From Corythoichthys intestinalis (Eukaryota; Chordata; Actinopteri; Syngnathiformes; Syngnathidae): a stretch of 64,000 nt of DNA. The notes under the pieces were generated by a model, which saw nothing but the letters and a program-made list of their open reading frames with translations, did no database searches and was not told the DNA's origin. How positions within the stretch are numbered: the stretch's first letter is position 1; each line of letters opens with the position of its first letter. The position numbers and the translations under genes are program-made. The stretch is from NCBI RefSeq assembly GCF_030265065.1, contig NC_080395.1, forward strand, positions 4,786,001 through 4,850,000, written 5' to 3'. Positions 25,293 to 33,818 of this stretch are shown in pieces.

Positions 25293-28200
25293 ACACCTCC
25301 TGTGCTCATGAGTGACCACTGAGCCAACAATAATGAACAAAAAGGGCAGGAGATATTAAAGACAGCAAGATAGTTATCTGCCTGCCCGCTGCTGTCTGCC
25401 CTGCACTGCGCTCCACTTCCGGGTTCGTTGCCTAGTTACCTCGCTCGCTCCGTTCTGGGCGTTTCAAAACAAAAATGTCTTCTTCAGCAGCAGAAGCTCA
25501 GGACACCCCCACCTCTTCCTCAAAAGGGGAAACGTCTCCAAAAAATACAGTGGAGTGGGAAGAGGGGAACCCGTGGCTTGATAGTCACTGATGGTGATTA
25601 TAAAGCGAACTGCAAGGCAGGCAGGAAGGAAAGTTTTTGCAGCATCTCACAGAAGTATAAAACAGCACGCTTCATGGGAGCTCCACAAACGGAATATAAG
25701 ATCCCAGAAGAGCCTTCGTCACAATTATTTGTACCTGAAATATCCCCTGAGCTCTATTTGGTATGTTATTATGCTCATGTATATGGATAATATATAGGCT
25801 ATATTTATATTTACCTTTATACATCTTGCATTGATAGCATAGCTAGGCTATTTCAGTTGCTACTATAGTTAATTCTTTTCAGGAATGTTTTTTTTTTTTT
25901 TGGGGAAACATACATTTATTATGAATCAATATGGAATGAATTTATGTACCCATAAAGAACATCATATTTTGTTACGCTAACTAATGCTCCTCATTTGGAA
26001 TCATTCCTAATAGATTAACAGCAAATATACGCTAAATAAATAGCCCTACTGCAGATATATACTATCTATTGATTGATTGCTAGTGAATTTCACATCATCC
26101 CACTCCTACCCTCTAAATTACTCCAGCTGAGGTGACTCAGGTATACCAAACAGTAAAACGTAGCCAACCAGAGCTACAGTAGTGCTGACTGTGGACACAG
26201 GCTCAATCAGAAGATTTTTATGTGATTCCAAAATGGTGAAGAAAACGACTTTGGGAAGAACAAAGCAAGAGGCACTGTTTAAACAAGTCCATAAATTGAG
26301 CAGGAAGATGCTTCCCCTTGCTGTCCAGTACTTCAGTCCAGAGTCTGGGCTCACCAACAAAATGCTGGACTTCATAGATAATGCAGACGAGTCAGCTGCT
26401 GGAATTGTAGCTCTCCTGTGACATTCCCTTTAGAAATTTGGCTTGTCGATGGATCATGTGACCGAATTCAGTGCCGACAACACAAATGTTAATTACGATA
26501 TTCTCGACTTCGTTTTCACTAACCTGCAGAAAAAAAAAAAAACAATCTGCTGCAAAGAAAACTGCCATGCCCACATCGTGCACAATACAGTTTTCTCATC
26601 TAAAAATACATTTCTATGCATTTTAGGAGTTTGGGGGATGCCCCTTTTTTCGCCCGTAAGGCTTTGGGCGCAAGGGGGACGTCCCTTATTTCTATTTCTA
26701 AAAGGTGGCAAGCACACATGAACCCCAACACAGACACACACACATTCAAGCTATATTGATCTTCTGCAAATGAAATATTTAAGATTTTATGATGGGAGTA
26801 ATGACACAGAATTAAGCACATACAGAAAAATAGCTTGGGCCATTAAACGGTCATCTTATAATTTTCACTGTTGGATTGTACTTTATGCTAAATGCTTTAC
26901 CATCACAAAAGCTATCAGAGAAATCACACACAGAGATACATCATAACGCGACTTACTAATTGCTAGATGCAGTCCGTGCCCAATCCACTCATTAAGTTCA
27001 GCCGTTTCGACGAGGTGAGAACTGCTGTCCGACTCATCACATTCATTTGTAGAGTTAGCCGCTAGCGTTTGCCTGTGGCGTGGCTACCAGTAGAAAGCAC
27101 TGAAAGCCCCCTCTCCGGAAATCGTGAGAACAAGGGAGGACAGCGGGTGAACGCCCGTCTGGATGCCGCCAAGACTCTACTTAGTGTCGGGTGAAAGTTT
27201 GGCTAACCTCCCATAAGCTGCACTCCATCGCGTTAGCCTACCGGGCTTCTGTTTGTTTGGCTTCCTGATAACCATGTGACTCCATACGTAAGCACGCTGA
27301 CTACTTTCTTAAAGGGGAATGAACATAGCCGAACAACACAGCTTCAAAGTGGGATGAAAAGACTGTGTTTTCTTGTTTTATCAAATTACCGAATTCACCG
27401 ACATGGTCAAAATTGCGTCGGCCATCGTGACCGCCCTGCCCTAGCCCAAACGCAAAACTACATTACTTCAATCAAAAAAGTTGTTTCAATCAAAAAAGGA
27501 AAATTCAAAAAAAAAGTTTTTAAATGCATTTTTTTCTTTCAAATTTATTTTTGCATTCAAACACTTTTTTTTTTTTTTTTTTGATTGAAGTGACTTTAAT
27601 TTTGATTAGAAATATATATTTTGATTGAAGCGACTGTTTTTTGATAGAATAAAAGACACAAATCTACCTCCATACTGAAGCAGCTTCCTGATCAGTTTGG
27701 CAACTTCACACAGTTTAATGTAATGGTAATGCTAAACTGAGATGCACGTCGGACTTTCAGTCGCAAAATTAGTGCTGCGTTATCCCACCTTTTTTACTTT
27801 TGGTATTACTTACAGCGGCTGCCGGCTGGAAAAAAAACAGCTTCTAATTAGGCTAGTTTCATACCGCAGGTCTTAATGCACAATTCCAAGTTTTCGTCAT
27901 ATCTGTTTTTTTTGGCGTGTCCGTTCCGACTGCCTTTGTCCATTGAGCACATTCAAGTGTTACGCATGTGCATTAACTCGCAAGTCCGACAGGCGCTGAG
28001 CAAACGGACCCGCATGCGCAGAAGCATCAAAACAAATGACTACACATGCTGGCTATGCATCATTCTAGGGTGATCATATTGTTATTTCCAAAAAGAGGAC
28101 ACAAATAAGAGACATAAATAATCCCTGTTTAGTCTTATACTCAAAGTTTATATGGATTGATTGAACGCATGCACCGTATGTGTGTAGGTCGTGCACGCAT

Positions 28201-30275
28201 GCACACACATACGGTCAGTTTGCCCTGACTCTCGGCCATGGAAGCGATACTGAAATAGAGTACTGCTCATTTACCACACAGAAAGAAAACCGAGAATTCT
28301 CAGCCTCGACCCGTGATTTTATTTTTTTTTCTGACTGTTTTCAAGCTCGCCTCTTCCCAGAAAGCCGAGTTCAAGCTAGGCGCTAACGCCTACGTCGCTG
28401 CCGTACTCCGTGCCTGTCGCTCTTTGCTGATGTAATTGCTGCATGAATTCCGACTTGGGAAACTTGACAGATCAGACCGCCGTCACGTTCTGGAAAACTG
28501 TGGGCCAGATCGGATTTAAACCACATAGGAAAGTTACCTAGATCGGATTTGAAATGGTCCACTTCTATGCGACTTCTTCCATTCAGACCGTCAACCTAAT
28601 GCCTCACTCGAGTCACTAAACAATCAATCACTAAACACTAAAAAATCAGATTCATGCATTAAGACCTGCGGTATGAACTTAGCCTAATATCCCTCCTCTT
28701 CGAAGCGGGTGGAGGAGGCGGACGCATGTCGACATGTAACGTAATTCTGGACTGTGAGAGAGTGGGAATCATCAGCCAATCAAACGCGCGTTTGAGGAAA
28801 AAAACATGGACTGGCTCATTAACAAGTGAGGGGTAAATGTAAGTCTGATAATAATAAAAATAATTCACTTAATAATGGTAGGGTCAATTCTATCGTTACA
28901 TCATATAGGAAGTAGGAGTGTCAAACTTTAAACTTTTTTTAATCGAGTTAATTACAGCTTAAAAATTAATCGCAATTCAAACCATCTACAAAATATGCCG
29001 TATTTTTCTGTAAATTATTGTTGGAATGGAAAGATAAGACACAAGATGGATATATACATTCATCATACGGTACATAAGTACTGTATTTGTTTATCATAAC
29101 AATAAATCAACAAGATGGCATTACCATTATTGACATTCTTTCAAAGCGATCCATGGATAGAAAGACTTGTAGTTCTTAAAAAATAAATGTTAGTACAAGT
29201 TATAGAAATTTTATATTAAAACCCCTCTTAATGTTTTCGTGTTAATAAAATTTGTAAAATTTTCAATCAAAAAATAAACTAGTAGCCCGCCATTGTTGAT
29301 GTCAATAATTACTTACACAATGCTCATGGTTGCTGAAGCCTATAAAATCATTGCACCCAAGCGCCAGCAGAGGGCGACAAAACCCCGAAAAACACAACAA
29401 GTACACATTTCACTGTGCTGTCATTTTAATCTGTCTGAGCGGGGCACTTGGGCATTAATTGCGTCAAATATTTTAACATGATTAATTTAAAAAATTAATT
29501 CCCGCCCATTAACGCGATCATTTTGATAGCCCTAATAGGAAGACAATCTATATGAGCTATATCACTGAACACATTATATATTGCAAATGAAGTTGCTTAA
29601 AAGTTGGTAGGGACGATTTGAGCATCCTGAAAAGTTGGTAGCGTTTTGTCCCTACCATCCCTATGCAAAGCTACGTCCTTGGATAAAACGATTAGTTTTT
29701 TCACATTAGTCACAGGGTGGTGTAAAGTGCTGTTATGTTTGTCATTTTGAAATATGATTTATTATTATTATTCAAGGCTGCATACTAAAGTCACCAGGCG
29801 TTATTTTTCACTTGCCCACAAGTCTTCCTCCTGCCTTTTTTCTCCAGTCTAAATGATTGTGGCCTGGAAAAAGGCAGCTGTCACCCGCTGGCTTCCGTTC
29901 TCAGCTCTCCATCCAACCTGAGGGATCTGTGCCTGTCCGATAACAAAGTGTCGGACGAAGGGGTGGAGATCCTCTCGAAAGGACTGGCCAGTCAACACTG
30001 CAAGTTAGAGTCCCTCAAGTAAGGAGCTCCACCTGTTGGTAATCTTCCAAGTTCCCTTCCTGACTTCACGCAGTTATATCATTTGTTGCAGGCTGGACCA
30101 ATGTACAATCACCAATAAAGGATGCGTTTTTTTGGTTGAGGCGCTCAAGTTTAACCCCTCCCATCTTCAAGTACTGAACCTGAGTTCAAATGAAATAGGA
30201 GAAGAAGGAAAGCAGGTCTTATTGGGCGTCAAAAAGGATCCAAGATATCGCCTGGAGACTGTCTGGTTAGATTAA
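7653..30275 (+). CDS. NLR gene 1: PYD-FISNA-NACHT-LRR protein (NLRP/NLRC3-like), 7 coding exons
   Basis: Predicted cytosolic pattern-recognition NTPase of the fish-expanded NLR family. Coding exons are 7653-7908, 8379-10293, 18281-18451, 18809-18979, 19332-19502, 29848-30018 and 30092-30275. All junctions have GT-AG ends and matching phases (first phase 1, all later ones phase 2), and together they give 3039 nt, or 1012 aa plus stop. Domains: PYD (about 1-85), FISNA (about 90-165), NACHT with Walker A GFAGIGKT (188-195) and Walker B ILFVLDGLDEC (D281, D284, E285), sensor ARVWITTRPA, winged helix with FQFVHLTMQEY (about 500-510), then LRRs from about 724. An acidic Glu/Ser/Asp insert (about 532-571) is absent in gene 2. 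The PYD predicts pairing with a PYD adaptor such as ASC. No B30.2 exon follows. Gene 2 lies 8.7 kb downstream on the same strand. The frame is intact throughout, so a working gene is likely; expression is not shown. Confidence 0.88.
8379..10293 (+). CDS. Gene 1 exon: FISNA, NACHT and winged-helix region
   Basis: The acceptor is ctcttgcag at 8370-8378. The donor is GTGCGTG at 10294, inside the codon for Glu, so the last few codons of the open frame (to the TAA at 10304) are intron. FISNA begins at VFSVHDDDHIDRLK, and LPCDIF precedes the NACHT. Walker A lies at 8684-8707 and Walker B around 8942-8980. The FQFVHLTMQEY winged-helix motif starts at 9620. The acidic insert spans about 9717-9835 and has AGAAGAAGAA-like codon repeats. 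The exon ends phase 2, which fits every LRR exon downstream. Confidence 0.92.
10363..12104 (+). mobile_element. hAT-like element (family V) in gene 1 intron 2
   Basis: The left end is CAGTGTTTCCCCTAGG and the right end TAGGGGAATCCCTG, inverted relatives of each other. The gene 2 intron near 42925-42950 has the same flanking 'agcacaatggc(a/g)aatcca' sequence and runs on without the element, giving an empty site. Flanking duplication is unclear (aagaagtg against aagtgcaa). Related ends occur at 30310 and 61608. A poly-C run lies near 10993-11008. Confidence 0.65.
10651..11076 (+). mobile_element. hAT MITE nested in the intron 2 element
   Basis: The flanks carry a perfect 8-bp duplication, tcgtagtc (10643-10650 and 11077-11084). 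The ends are ACTCAGGGTTCGCAACCC and the inverse of CGGTGGTCTGCAACCCGC. Repeated 'gagccgc' motifs near the right end are typical of a widespread fish hAT family. Confidence 0.7.
13060..14586 (-). mobile_element. hAT element with transposase fragment, third nesting level
   Basis: The ends are TAGTGTTGCACCGATACC and GGTATCGGTGTAACTTTA. The flanks atgaaaaa and atgaaaac match at 7 of 8. On the minus strand, 13377-13688 encodes a hAT transposase fragment with PVTIDNAANTVNSVH and LGPQIGCFAYMV, matching the Ac-like 'TDNA.N.V.A.....IGCFAH' block of the RNase-H-like core. It is interrupted by the MITE at 13746-13981. Short (TA)n and (ATT)n runs lie at about 13203-13220 and 13311-13331. Confidence 0.75.
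13746..13981 (+). mobile_element. hAT MITE, family B, copy 2, fourth nesting level
   Basis: A 236-bp element begins CAGGGGTTCCCAACC and ends GGGTTGAAAACCCCTG. The perfect duplication atctagtg lies at 13738-13745 and 13982-13989. The terminal repeats extend inward over 'gcacactgtggg' on both sides. Confidence 0.9.
14775..15924 (+). mobile_element. Non-autonomous hAT, third nesting level
   Basis: It begins CAGTGCTTCTCAATTATTTT and ends ACTATTTGAGAAGTACTG, between perfect duplications ccctaacc (14767-14774 and 15925-15932). It is 1150 bp with no clear transposase. Confidence 0.85.
17398..18280 (+). repeat. Gene 1 intron 2 right part, with a repeat shared with gene 2
   Basis: Sequence at 17405-17870 corresponds to 43090-43560 in gene 2 intron 2 and more loosely to 51484-51780. 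Shared landmarks are 'actgctca(c/t)', 'tgtagccat', 'tctgtagtgcttgaca' and 'ggctgtttggacgagaggaaag'. This shows that the two introns descend from one ancestor. The last part leads into the first LRR exon. The open frame within it is not conserved and is not called a gene. Confidence 0.6.
18281..18451 (+). CDS. Gene 1 LRR exon 1 (type A)
   Basis: It is a 171-nt symmetric phase 2 exon (57 codons): acceptor ttctccag, donor GTAAGG. It encodes LRECGLDKGSCHLL, SNLKHLDLSENHLSDEG and VEILSKGLAS, a ribonuclease-inhibitor-type LRR pair. Confidence 0.9.
18809..18979 (+). CDS. Gene 1 LRR exon 2 (type A)
   Basis: It has the same 171-nt architecture, with acceptor ttctccag and donor GTAAAG. It encodes GCNLDKGSCHLL and HLNLSWNDLSDKG. 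It sits 528 bp after the previous LRR exon, and the intron between is closely related to the next one, so these are tandem exon-intron units. Confidence 0.9.
19332..19502 (+). CDS. Gene 1 LRR exon 3 (type A)
   Basis: 171 nt, phase 2 to phase 2; acceptor tctccag, donor GTAAGG. It encodes GCNLGKGSCHLL and HLDLSYNILSDEG. It is followed by a 10.3-kb intron filled by nested transposons. Confidence 0.9.
19749..20269 (+). mobile_element. hAT family E, short copy
   Basis: It begins TAGTGATGCACGATAATCC and ends ATTATCGTGCATCTCTA. The perfect duplication gtaggaat lies at 19741-19748 and 20270-20277. At 521 bp it is an internal-deletion form of the element at 12325-17397. Confidence 0.9.
21862..22171. 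other. GC-rich core between the palindrome arms
   Basis: A spacer of about 310 bp is much richer in G and C than the arms. It contains 'ttcaacacgggaa' after 'gcttaatgtgat', which recalls a conserved part of 18S rRNA, but the following bases do not fit rRNA. No conserved frame was recognised. Its origin is unknown. Confidence 0.6.
22780..27443 (+). mobile_element. hAT transposon inside the palindrome, with transposase remnants
   Basis: It begins TAGGGCTGAGCGATATGGCC and ends GACCGCCCTGCCCTA. The flanks gcccaaat and gcccaaac match at 7 of 8. Around 23640-23710, in broken plus-strand frames, the stretch KFWIKVISEYPDIAWSALK resembles the C-terminal dimerisation part of SCAND3/ZMYM6-like hAT transposases. 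A decayed THAP-like start (MVQTCHAMWFTNS) lies near 23267. Another element is nested at 25074-26709. Confidence 0.7.
25074..26709 (+). mobile_element. hAT element with transposase fragments, nested
   Basis: It begins TAGGCTTGCCACCCGTCCC and ends TTTCTAAAAGGTGGC, between perfect duplications aagcacac (25066-25073 and 26710-26717); the last bases of the right terminal repeat seem lost. At 25540-25700 broken frames give a BED-like finger (CKAxRKVFAASHRSIKQH). At 26178-26620 there is a transposase core fragment with SAGIVALL, LSMDHVTEFSADNTNVNY and NCHAHIVHNTV. A poly-C and (CA)n run lies at about 25261-25298. Confidence 0.65.
27849..28686 (+). mobile_element. DNA transposon with long terminal inverted repeats, class uncertain
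   Basis: The left GGCTAGTTTCATACCGCAGG and right CCTGCGGTATGAACTTAGCC ends are inverse copies of each other, extending over about 30 bp to 'tcttaatgca'. The family-A copy 1 at about 1342-1360 (cttctaatatccctcc) is the empty site. The duplication is only 2 or 3 bp (AT or TAA), which excludes hAT and would fit an ISL2EU- or Harbinger-type element. Confidence 0.6.
28913..29534 (+). mobile_element. hAT MITE, 622 bp
   Basis: It begins TAGGAGTGTCAAACTTTAAA and ends ATCATTTTGATAGCCCTA. The perfect duplication ataggaag lies at 28905-28912 and 29535-29542. Both ends carry 'cgagttaatt' / 'cgcgttaatg' motifs. Confidence 0.9.
29848..30018 (+). CDS. Gene 1 LRR exon 4 (type A)
   Basis: 171 nt, acceptor tctccag, donor GTAAGG, phase 2 both sides. 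Conceptual translation is open: LNDCGLEKGSCHPL, DLCLSDNKVSDEG, VEILSKGLAS. It belongs to gene 1 despite the 10-kb transposon nest that separates it from LRR exon 3. Confidence 0.88.
30092..30275 (+). CDS. Gene 1 terminal LRR exon
   Basis: The acceptor is atttgttgcag and the exon ends at TAA 30273-30275. It encodes LDQCTITNKGCVFL, PSHLQVLNLSSNEIGEEG and a C-terminal KKDPRYRLETVWLD cap. This is the usual last-LRR form of fish NLRs; when a B30.2 domain is present it follows such an exon, but none is seen downstream. Confidence 0.88.
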
Positions 30276-30307
30276 AACAATGTTGCTTGTCGCAGTGTTC
30301 AGGGTTT

Positions 30308-31020
30308 GCGCTAGAATTTTTTGAAGCTGTGGTGGTGGTGGGCTGCATCAGATTCAAACAGCGTGCCGTGGTGCAATTTTTTCATAAATGGGATTTTTTT
30401 CTATTTTAAAACAACATTTATTTTTATCCCAAGAAGAACCACAACCAAGATATATTTGCAAAGTTTGCATCCTGCCTGCACTTGATTTTTAAAAGAGTTT
30501 GAGGGCTCTTTCATGATGGAAATCAGCAATAGGTGGTCCATGTATAGTCAATGTGATGCGTGCTACCAGATTGTCCCCAGCCGATTCCTCAGGCCTGTCT
30601 TCACCTACATACAAAAAAGAAAAAAAAAATTAGATATCGGAAATGACATGAAAGACACACGCGCATCTCTAACTTACATACACATAAACTGGATTAGCCA
30701 TCAGGACTACAGTGTTTCAAATCCATGTTTTCAAAGATTAGCCAATTCAATTTAAATCAAAACTGAAGTGTCTTTGAGGGAGTTACTTTTCTGATTGTTA
30801 TAAAGTTGCGACGTCGCCTCCTTCTCCTTAGGTGGCGCCATCCTCGGCAATTTATTAAAAATGTTAACATTACATCCGTCCTTCTTGATTCCACAACAGC
30901 TCTTGGGATATGTAGTCTTTGGTGGTGCTTTCGGTTTTGAAAAAGGACAAGAAATGATGGAAATATGGACATAAACACATGGTCCATGCAGCGTTTTAAT
31001 ACTTATCCATGAATGCAATA
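30308..31020 (+). mobile_element. Left end of a family V hAT-like element
   Basis: CAGGGTTTGCGCTAGAATTT followed by 'ttgaagctgtggtggt' matches the left end at 10363. The interior from about 30620 to 31020 is unassigned. It likely forms one element with 31138-32953, given the matching order in the inverted copy at 61608-64000. Confidence 0.45.
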
Positions 31021-31137
31021 AAAATCAAATGACATTATCTCCCGTTTTACGTGACTTGAAGTAAAACCTGACGTGGACCTCAACTTACGCACTTTCAAAT
31101 GAGACCATGCAGTTGCACGTGGGTGACGTGACTACAG

Positions 31138-32343
31138 CCTGACGAAATCTTTTTTTAATATTTTGAGACAATTTGATTATATACAACAATTTGGCAAAGC
31201 GCAGATGACAAGAAATTAGTCTTTTAACCTGCAGTTTAGCCACTCCTGTCATTATAGCGCTCTAGCGCCTACAGCTGGGTGGTGACGTCAGCAGAGTAAT
31301 GATTTCAGCTGATTTAGAACTCCGCCCATTGAGGGGGAAGCGTTAGAATGAGGAAAATGCGACTGAGAGCAGCAAAATGTCATCACTGTTTTAATCTCTC
31401 TACTCCAATATTTTTTTTACAGGATATTCTTTTTATGTAACTATTTTCCCCCAATTGCTAAATAAATGGTATGTTCGTGACAAATAAGTCTTGTGCCAAA
31501 TGGAATATGAAATATTAAAAATGTATTTATTCAGTACAGCAGGGCTAAACTACTGCATAATGGTCAAAACTGCCGACGTCTTAAACCTCCAGAACGGTAT
31601 TTTATGCCACCGGAGTTTGTCCGGCTTTCGTCATTTCCCTGTCCCGGCTTCGGAGACTGAGCAAAGAGCGTAAAAAAAACAGGAGGCGTGACAGCTAGGC
31701 AACATGCTAAGCCGAGCCAAGCGGCACTTCCAAGTCTCTTTCTCGCCTTTCGAAAACGAAAACTCAAACAAAACTACCCCGGCACGTGTCACACAAGGCA
31801 GCGGGGGTGATTGTCTTCACCGATCGGCAAGCCACCGACAGCAAGCGAGTTTGGGCTCGTCGTTCTGCTGGGACCCCAGCAGCCAGGCAGTGCTGGTCGC
31901 CGGGGGAGCAGAGGGAATGAACGCAGAAAATAGCGCATTCTCAGTGGACAAACTGGCCGACGTCTGCCCGATGCCAAGCCAAGGATAGCCTCTATAGGCG
32001 GGCTTGCGAAGAGGACCGAAGGGGGGTGGAAGTCTGGACACAATCTAGAACCGCAAATGAGAGCCGGCAACTATGGTGTGCGACAAGCCGCTGGTTGCTG
32101 GCCGAGTGGCCTTCTTGGTGGACGAAGAGCATTATCACCCACAAAATGCAAACCTCCTCCTTATTAAAACATGTGCCATGATCCCAGTGTTTTACAAAGG
32201 TATCATTTTCGTAGCACGGGATTCAAAAAATTGACTTAATATATCGTTCGCTTCCACACGCATCCTAGCGGTCCTTTTCATTCAGAAGCATGAAATACCG
32301 CATGAAGTATGAAATAAACATGCTTTTTTGTGTCACGGGCACT
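31138..32343 (-). mobile_element. Element Y, copy 1 (inverted terminal repeat transposon)
   Basis: The right end reads TGTGTCACGGGCACT, the inverse of the family end AGTGCCTGTGACAC. The left end is eroded. The sequence is the inverse of 62391-63560. An ORF-like segment near 32070-32235 (LVAGRVAFLVDEEHYHPQN) is also recognisable in the copy at 62391. No known protein family is recognised. Confidence 0.55.
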
Positions 32344-32953
32344 TGAAGTTGAAACAATACAATTATGATGAATAAAAATAATCGTTTCACAAATCTTAAT
32401 ACTTACCTTGATTTATGTGGGACAGCCAGGGCTTGAACTTTTCCATTTCTGTCCATGTTGGCTCCCAGCTAGATTGCCTGTGTTCACTTTCATTTCTCCT
32501 TCCCTGGACTTAGTTTGTCTTCCTGAGCTGAGTCTCAAGCTGTGATCTTGCATCTTTCTGTTTTGGAACACTTTATTTATTACCATTTGGTTATTTCTAC
32601 TCCTCATTTCACTAGACTGTGGCAAATGCGCTACAAGGACGCGACGATTCAGGCCATAGACATGCCATAAAGAACTTAGACGTTATGTCCAATGTCCATA
32701 TTAAGGTCGTTTTCAATGGCTCAAAAACCAGAATTACATTCATTAAATTGAAAGAACTTTATGTGGATTTTTTTTTTCATGATTTCCAACTCCGCGTAGT
32801 CGGCGTTGACGTCAGGCGCAAGTTTACAACAGGAGAACCGATGTGATTTTCAAAATAAAGCGTGTAAAGGAACAATTTGCATTTGACGTGCTCTTTCAGA
32901 TGACTAATGGCAAATACTGCGTAATTAATTAGCTACAGTATATATATATATAT
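32344..32953 (-). repeat. Block Z, inverted copy of 61795-62390
   Basis: About 600 bp matches the inverse of 61795-62390. On the minus strand it contains an exon-like stretch (WTEMEKFKPWLSHINQ) that ends at a GTAAGT donor, in the style of a ZBED-type hAT first exon. It ends in a short (TA)n run. Confidence 0.5.
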
Positions 32954-33264
32954 CAGGGGTCGCGTTAACCGGAAATTTTCCGTCGTTGACCGGTTTTTTA
33001 AAACGGTGACGGAAAAAACTGAAGTCCGTCAGTCATTTTGACAGGTGGCAATTCACACCCCTGACCACAGGGTGGCGAGTTAGCATATTAATTAGCTATT
33101 GTCTCTCTTAATGCATGACGTCGTTGGCTATTCTGTCAGAATATTGTAGCGTAACCGGGGTCTGGCGGCGGCACCGTGATTGACACATCAACACGAGGTT
33201 CTTATTGGTGCACCCGGTGTGCCAGCGCGTCATCCAATTGATGGACAAGATTGCCGCTTGTGTA

Positions 33265-33676
33265 TAGACCCCAGTCACATGACGTCACAACTCCGCCCCC
33301 CTGACCAGAGCCGCCATATTGTGTGTCAGCCCGTCATGTTTATACATTACTGCTACGCACATGCCTCCTATTACGGCGTGTTTTTCTGCTCGTTAATATT
33401 AATAATCAAAATGGTGAAGGCGTGTGTGGCGGTTGGTTGCTGTAACAGAGAAGATAGACGGAGAGACTTGAAGTTCTACCGTATTCTGAGGGACGCGAAG
33501 ATGAGAGCGAGATGGACTGCTGTAATTCGACAAGAAATCTGGGCACCAAACGATCACCACAGACTATGTAGTAGTCTTTTTATATCTGGTAAGATGCATT
33601 TAATATATATTTAGAAGATTTTGGGCTGACAACCACAATTAAGATCATTGTGTGACGTTGGTGATTGGGGTCTCTA
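33265..33676 (+). mobile_element. Short inverted-repeat element carrying a THAP exon
   Basis: TAGACCCCAGTCACATGACG at the left is mirrored by GTGATTGGGGTCTCTA at the right. The THAP exon (33411-33588) lies in the middle. P-element-family transposases carry N-terminal THAP domains, so a P-like deletion derivative is one reading. No flanking duplication was found. Confidence 0.45.
33411..33588 (+). pseudogene. THAP-domain exon, probably transposon-derived and decayed
   Basis: It starts ATG and encodes MVKACVAVGCCNREDRRRDL, a run to FYRILRD, RARWTAVIRQEIWAP and LCSSLFISG, then a GTAAGA donor. This is the THAP fold pattern (C-x4-C ... W ... P ... C-x2-H). The last zinc ligand position is Leu instead of His (CSSLF), so DNA binding is probably lost. 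No further exons were found downstream. Confidence 0.7.
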
Positions 33677-33818
33677 TCGTTGCCTCCTTTTCTTTGGGGG
33701 CGGAGTTGTTGGCGGTAAGCAGAGTAAAAAGGGAGAAAAATACCACGACTTCCGTGTCTAATTTTTCGCCGCCAAGCAAGCGTTACAATATTAATTAAAA
33801 ATGAATGAAAACTAAATA

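Larger units (their letters stand above)
20974..27680. mobile_element. Giant palindromic (foldback) element, split by a hAT
   Basis: The left end AGTATGGAGGTAGATTTGTG is mirrored at the right by CACAAATCTACCTCCATACT. The left arm (20974-21861) is the inverse of the right arm, which is in two pieces: 22172-22779 and 27444-27680. The arms are AT-rich and full of a 'ttgattgaagcaact'-type subrepeat. Without the inserted hAT (22780-27443) the element is about 2 kb. The family-A empty site near 1175-1200 shows the spot before insertion. The flanks resemble ttctcctga and ttcctga, so the target duplication is uncertain. The superfamily is unknown. Confidence 0.8.
19713..29681 (+). mobile_element. hAT family A, copy 3, expanded to 10 kb by nested insertions
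   Basis: The left end is CAGGGGCGTAGGTTTGGTC and the right end is TGCAAAGCTACGTCCTTG. The perfect 8-bp duplication gataaaac lies at 19705-19712 and 29682-29689. The same octamer occurs once, uninterrupted, in sibling LRR introns ('atcgataaaac(a/g)at' near 18123, 18664 and 19193). Insertions inside are at 19749-20269, 20974-27680, 27849-28686 and 28913-29534. Removing them leaves roughly 1.3 kb, similar to copy 1. Confidence 0.85.

Noticed and set aside
25029-25340. Open frame rich in Gly and Val on the minus strand
   Set aside because: It is generated by a poly-C and (CA)n run and has no conserved domain.
30276-33000. B30.2 (SPRY) exon after gene 1
   Set aside because: No frame with B30.2 landmarks was seen after either gene; the downstream DNA is transposon sequence.
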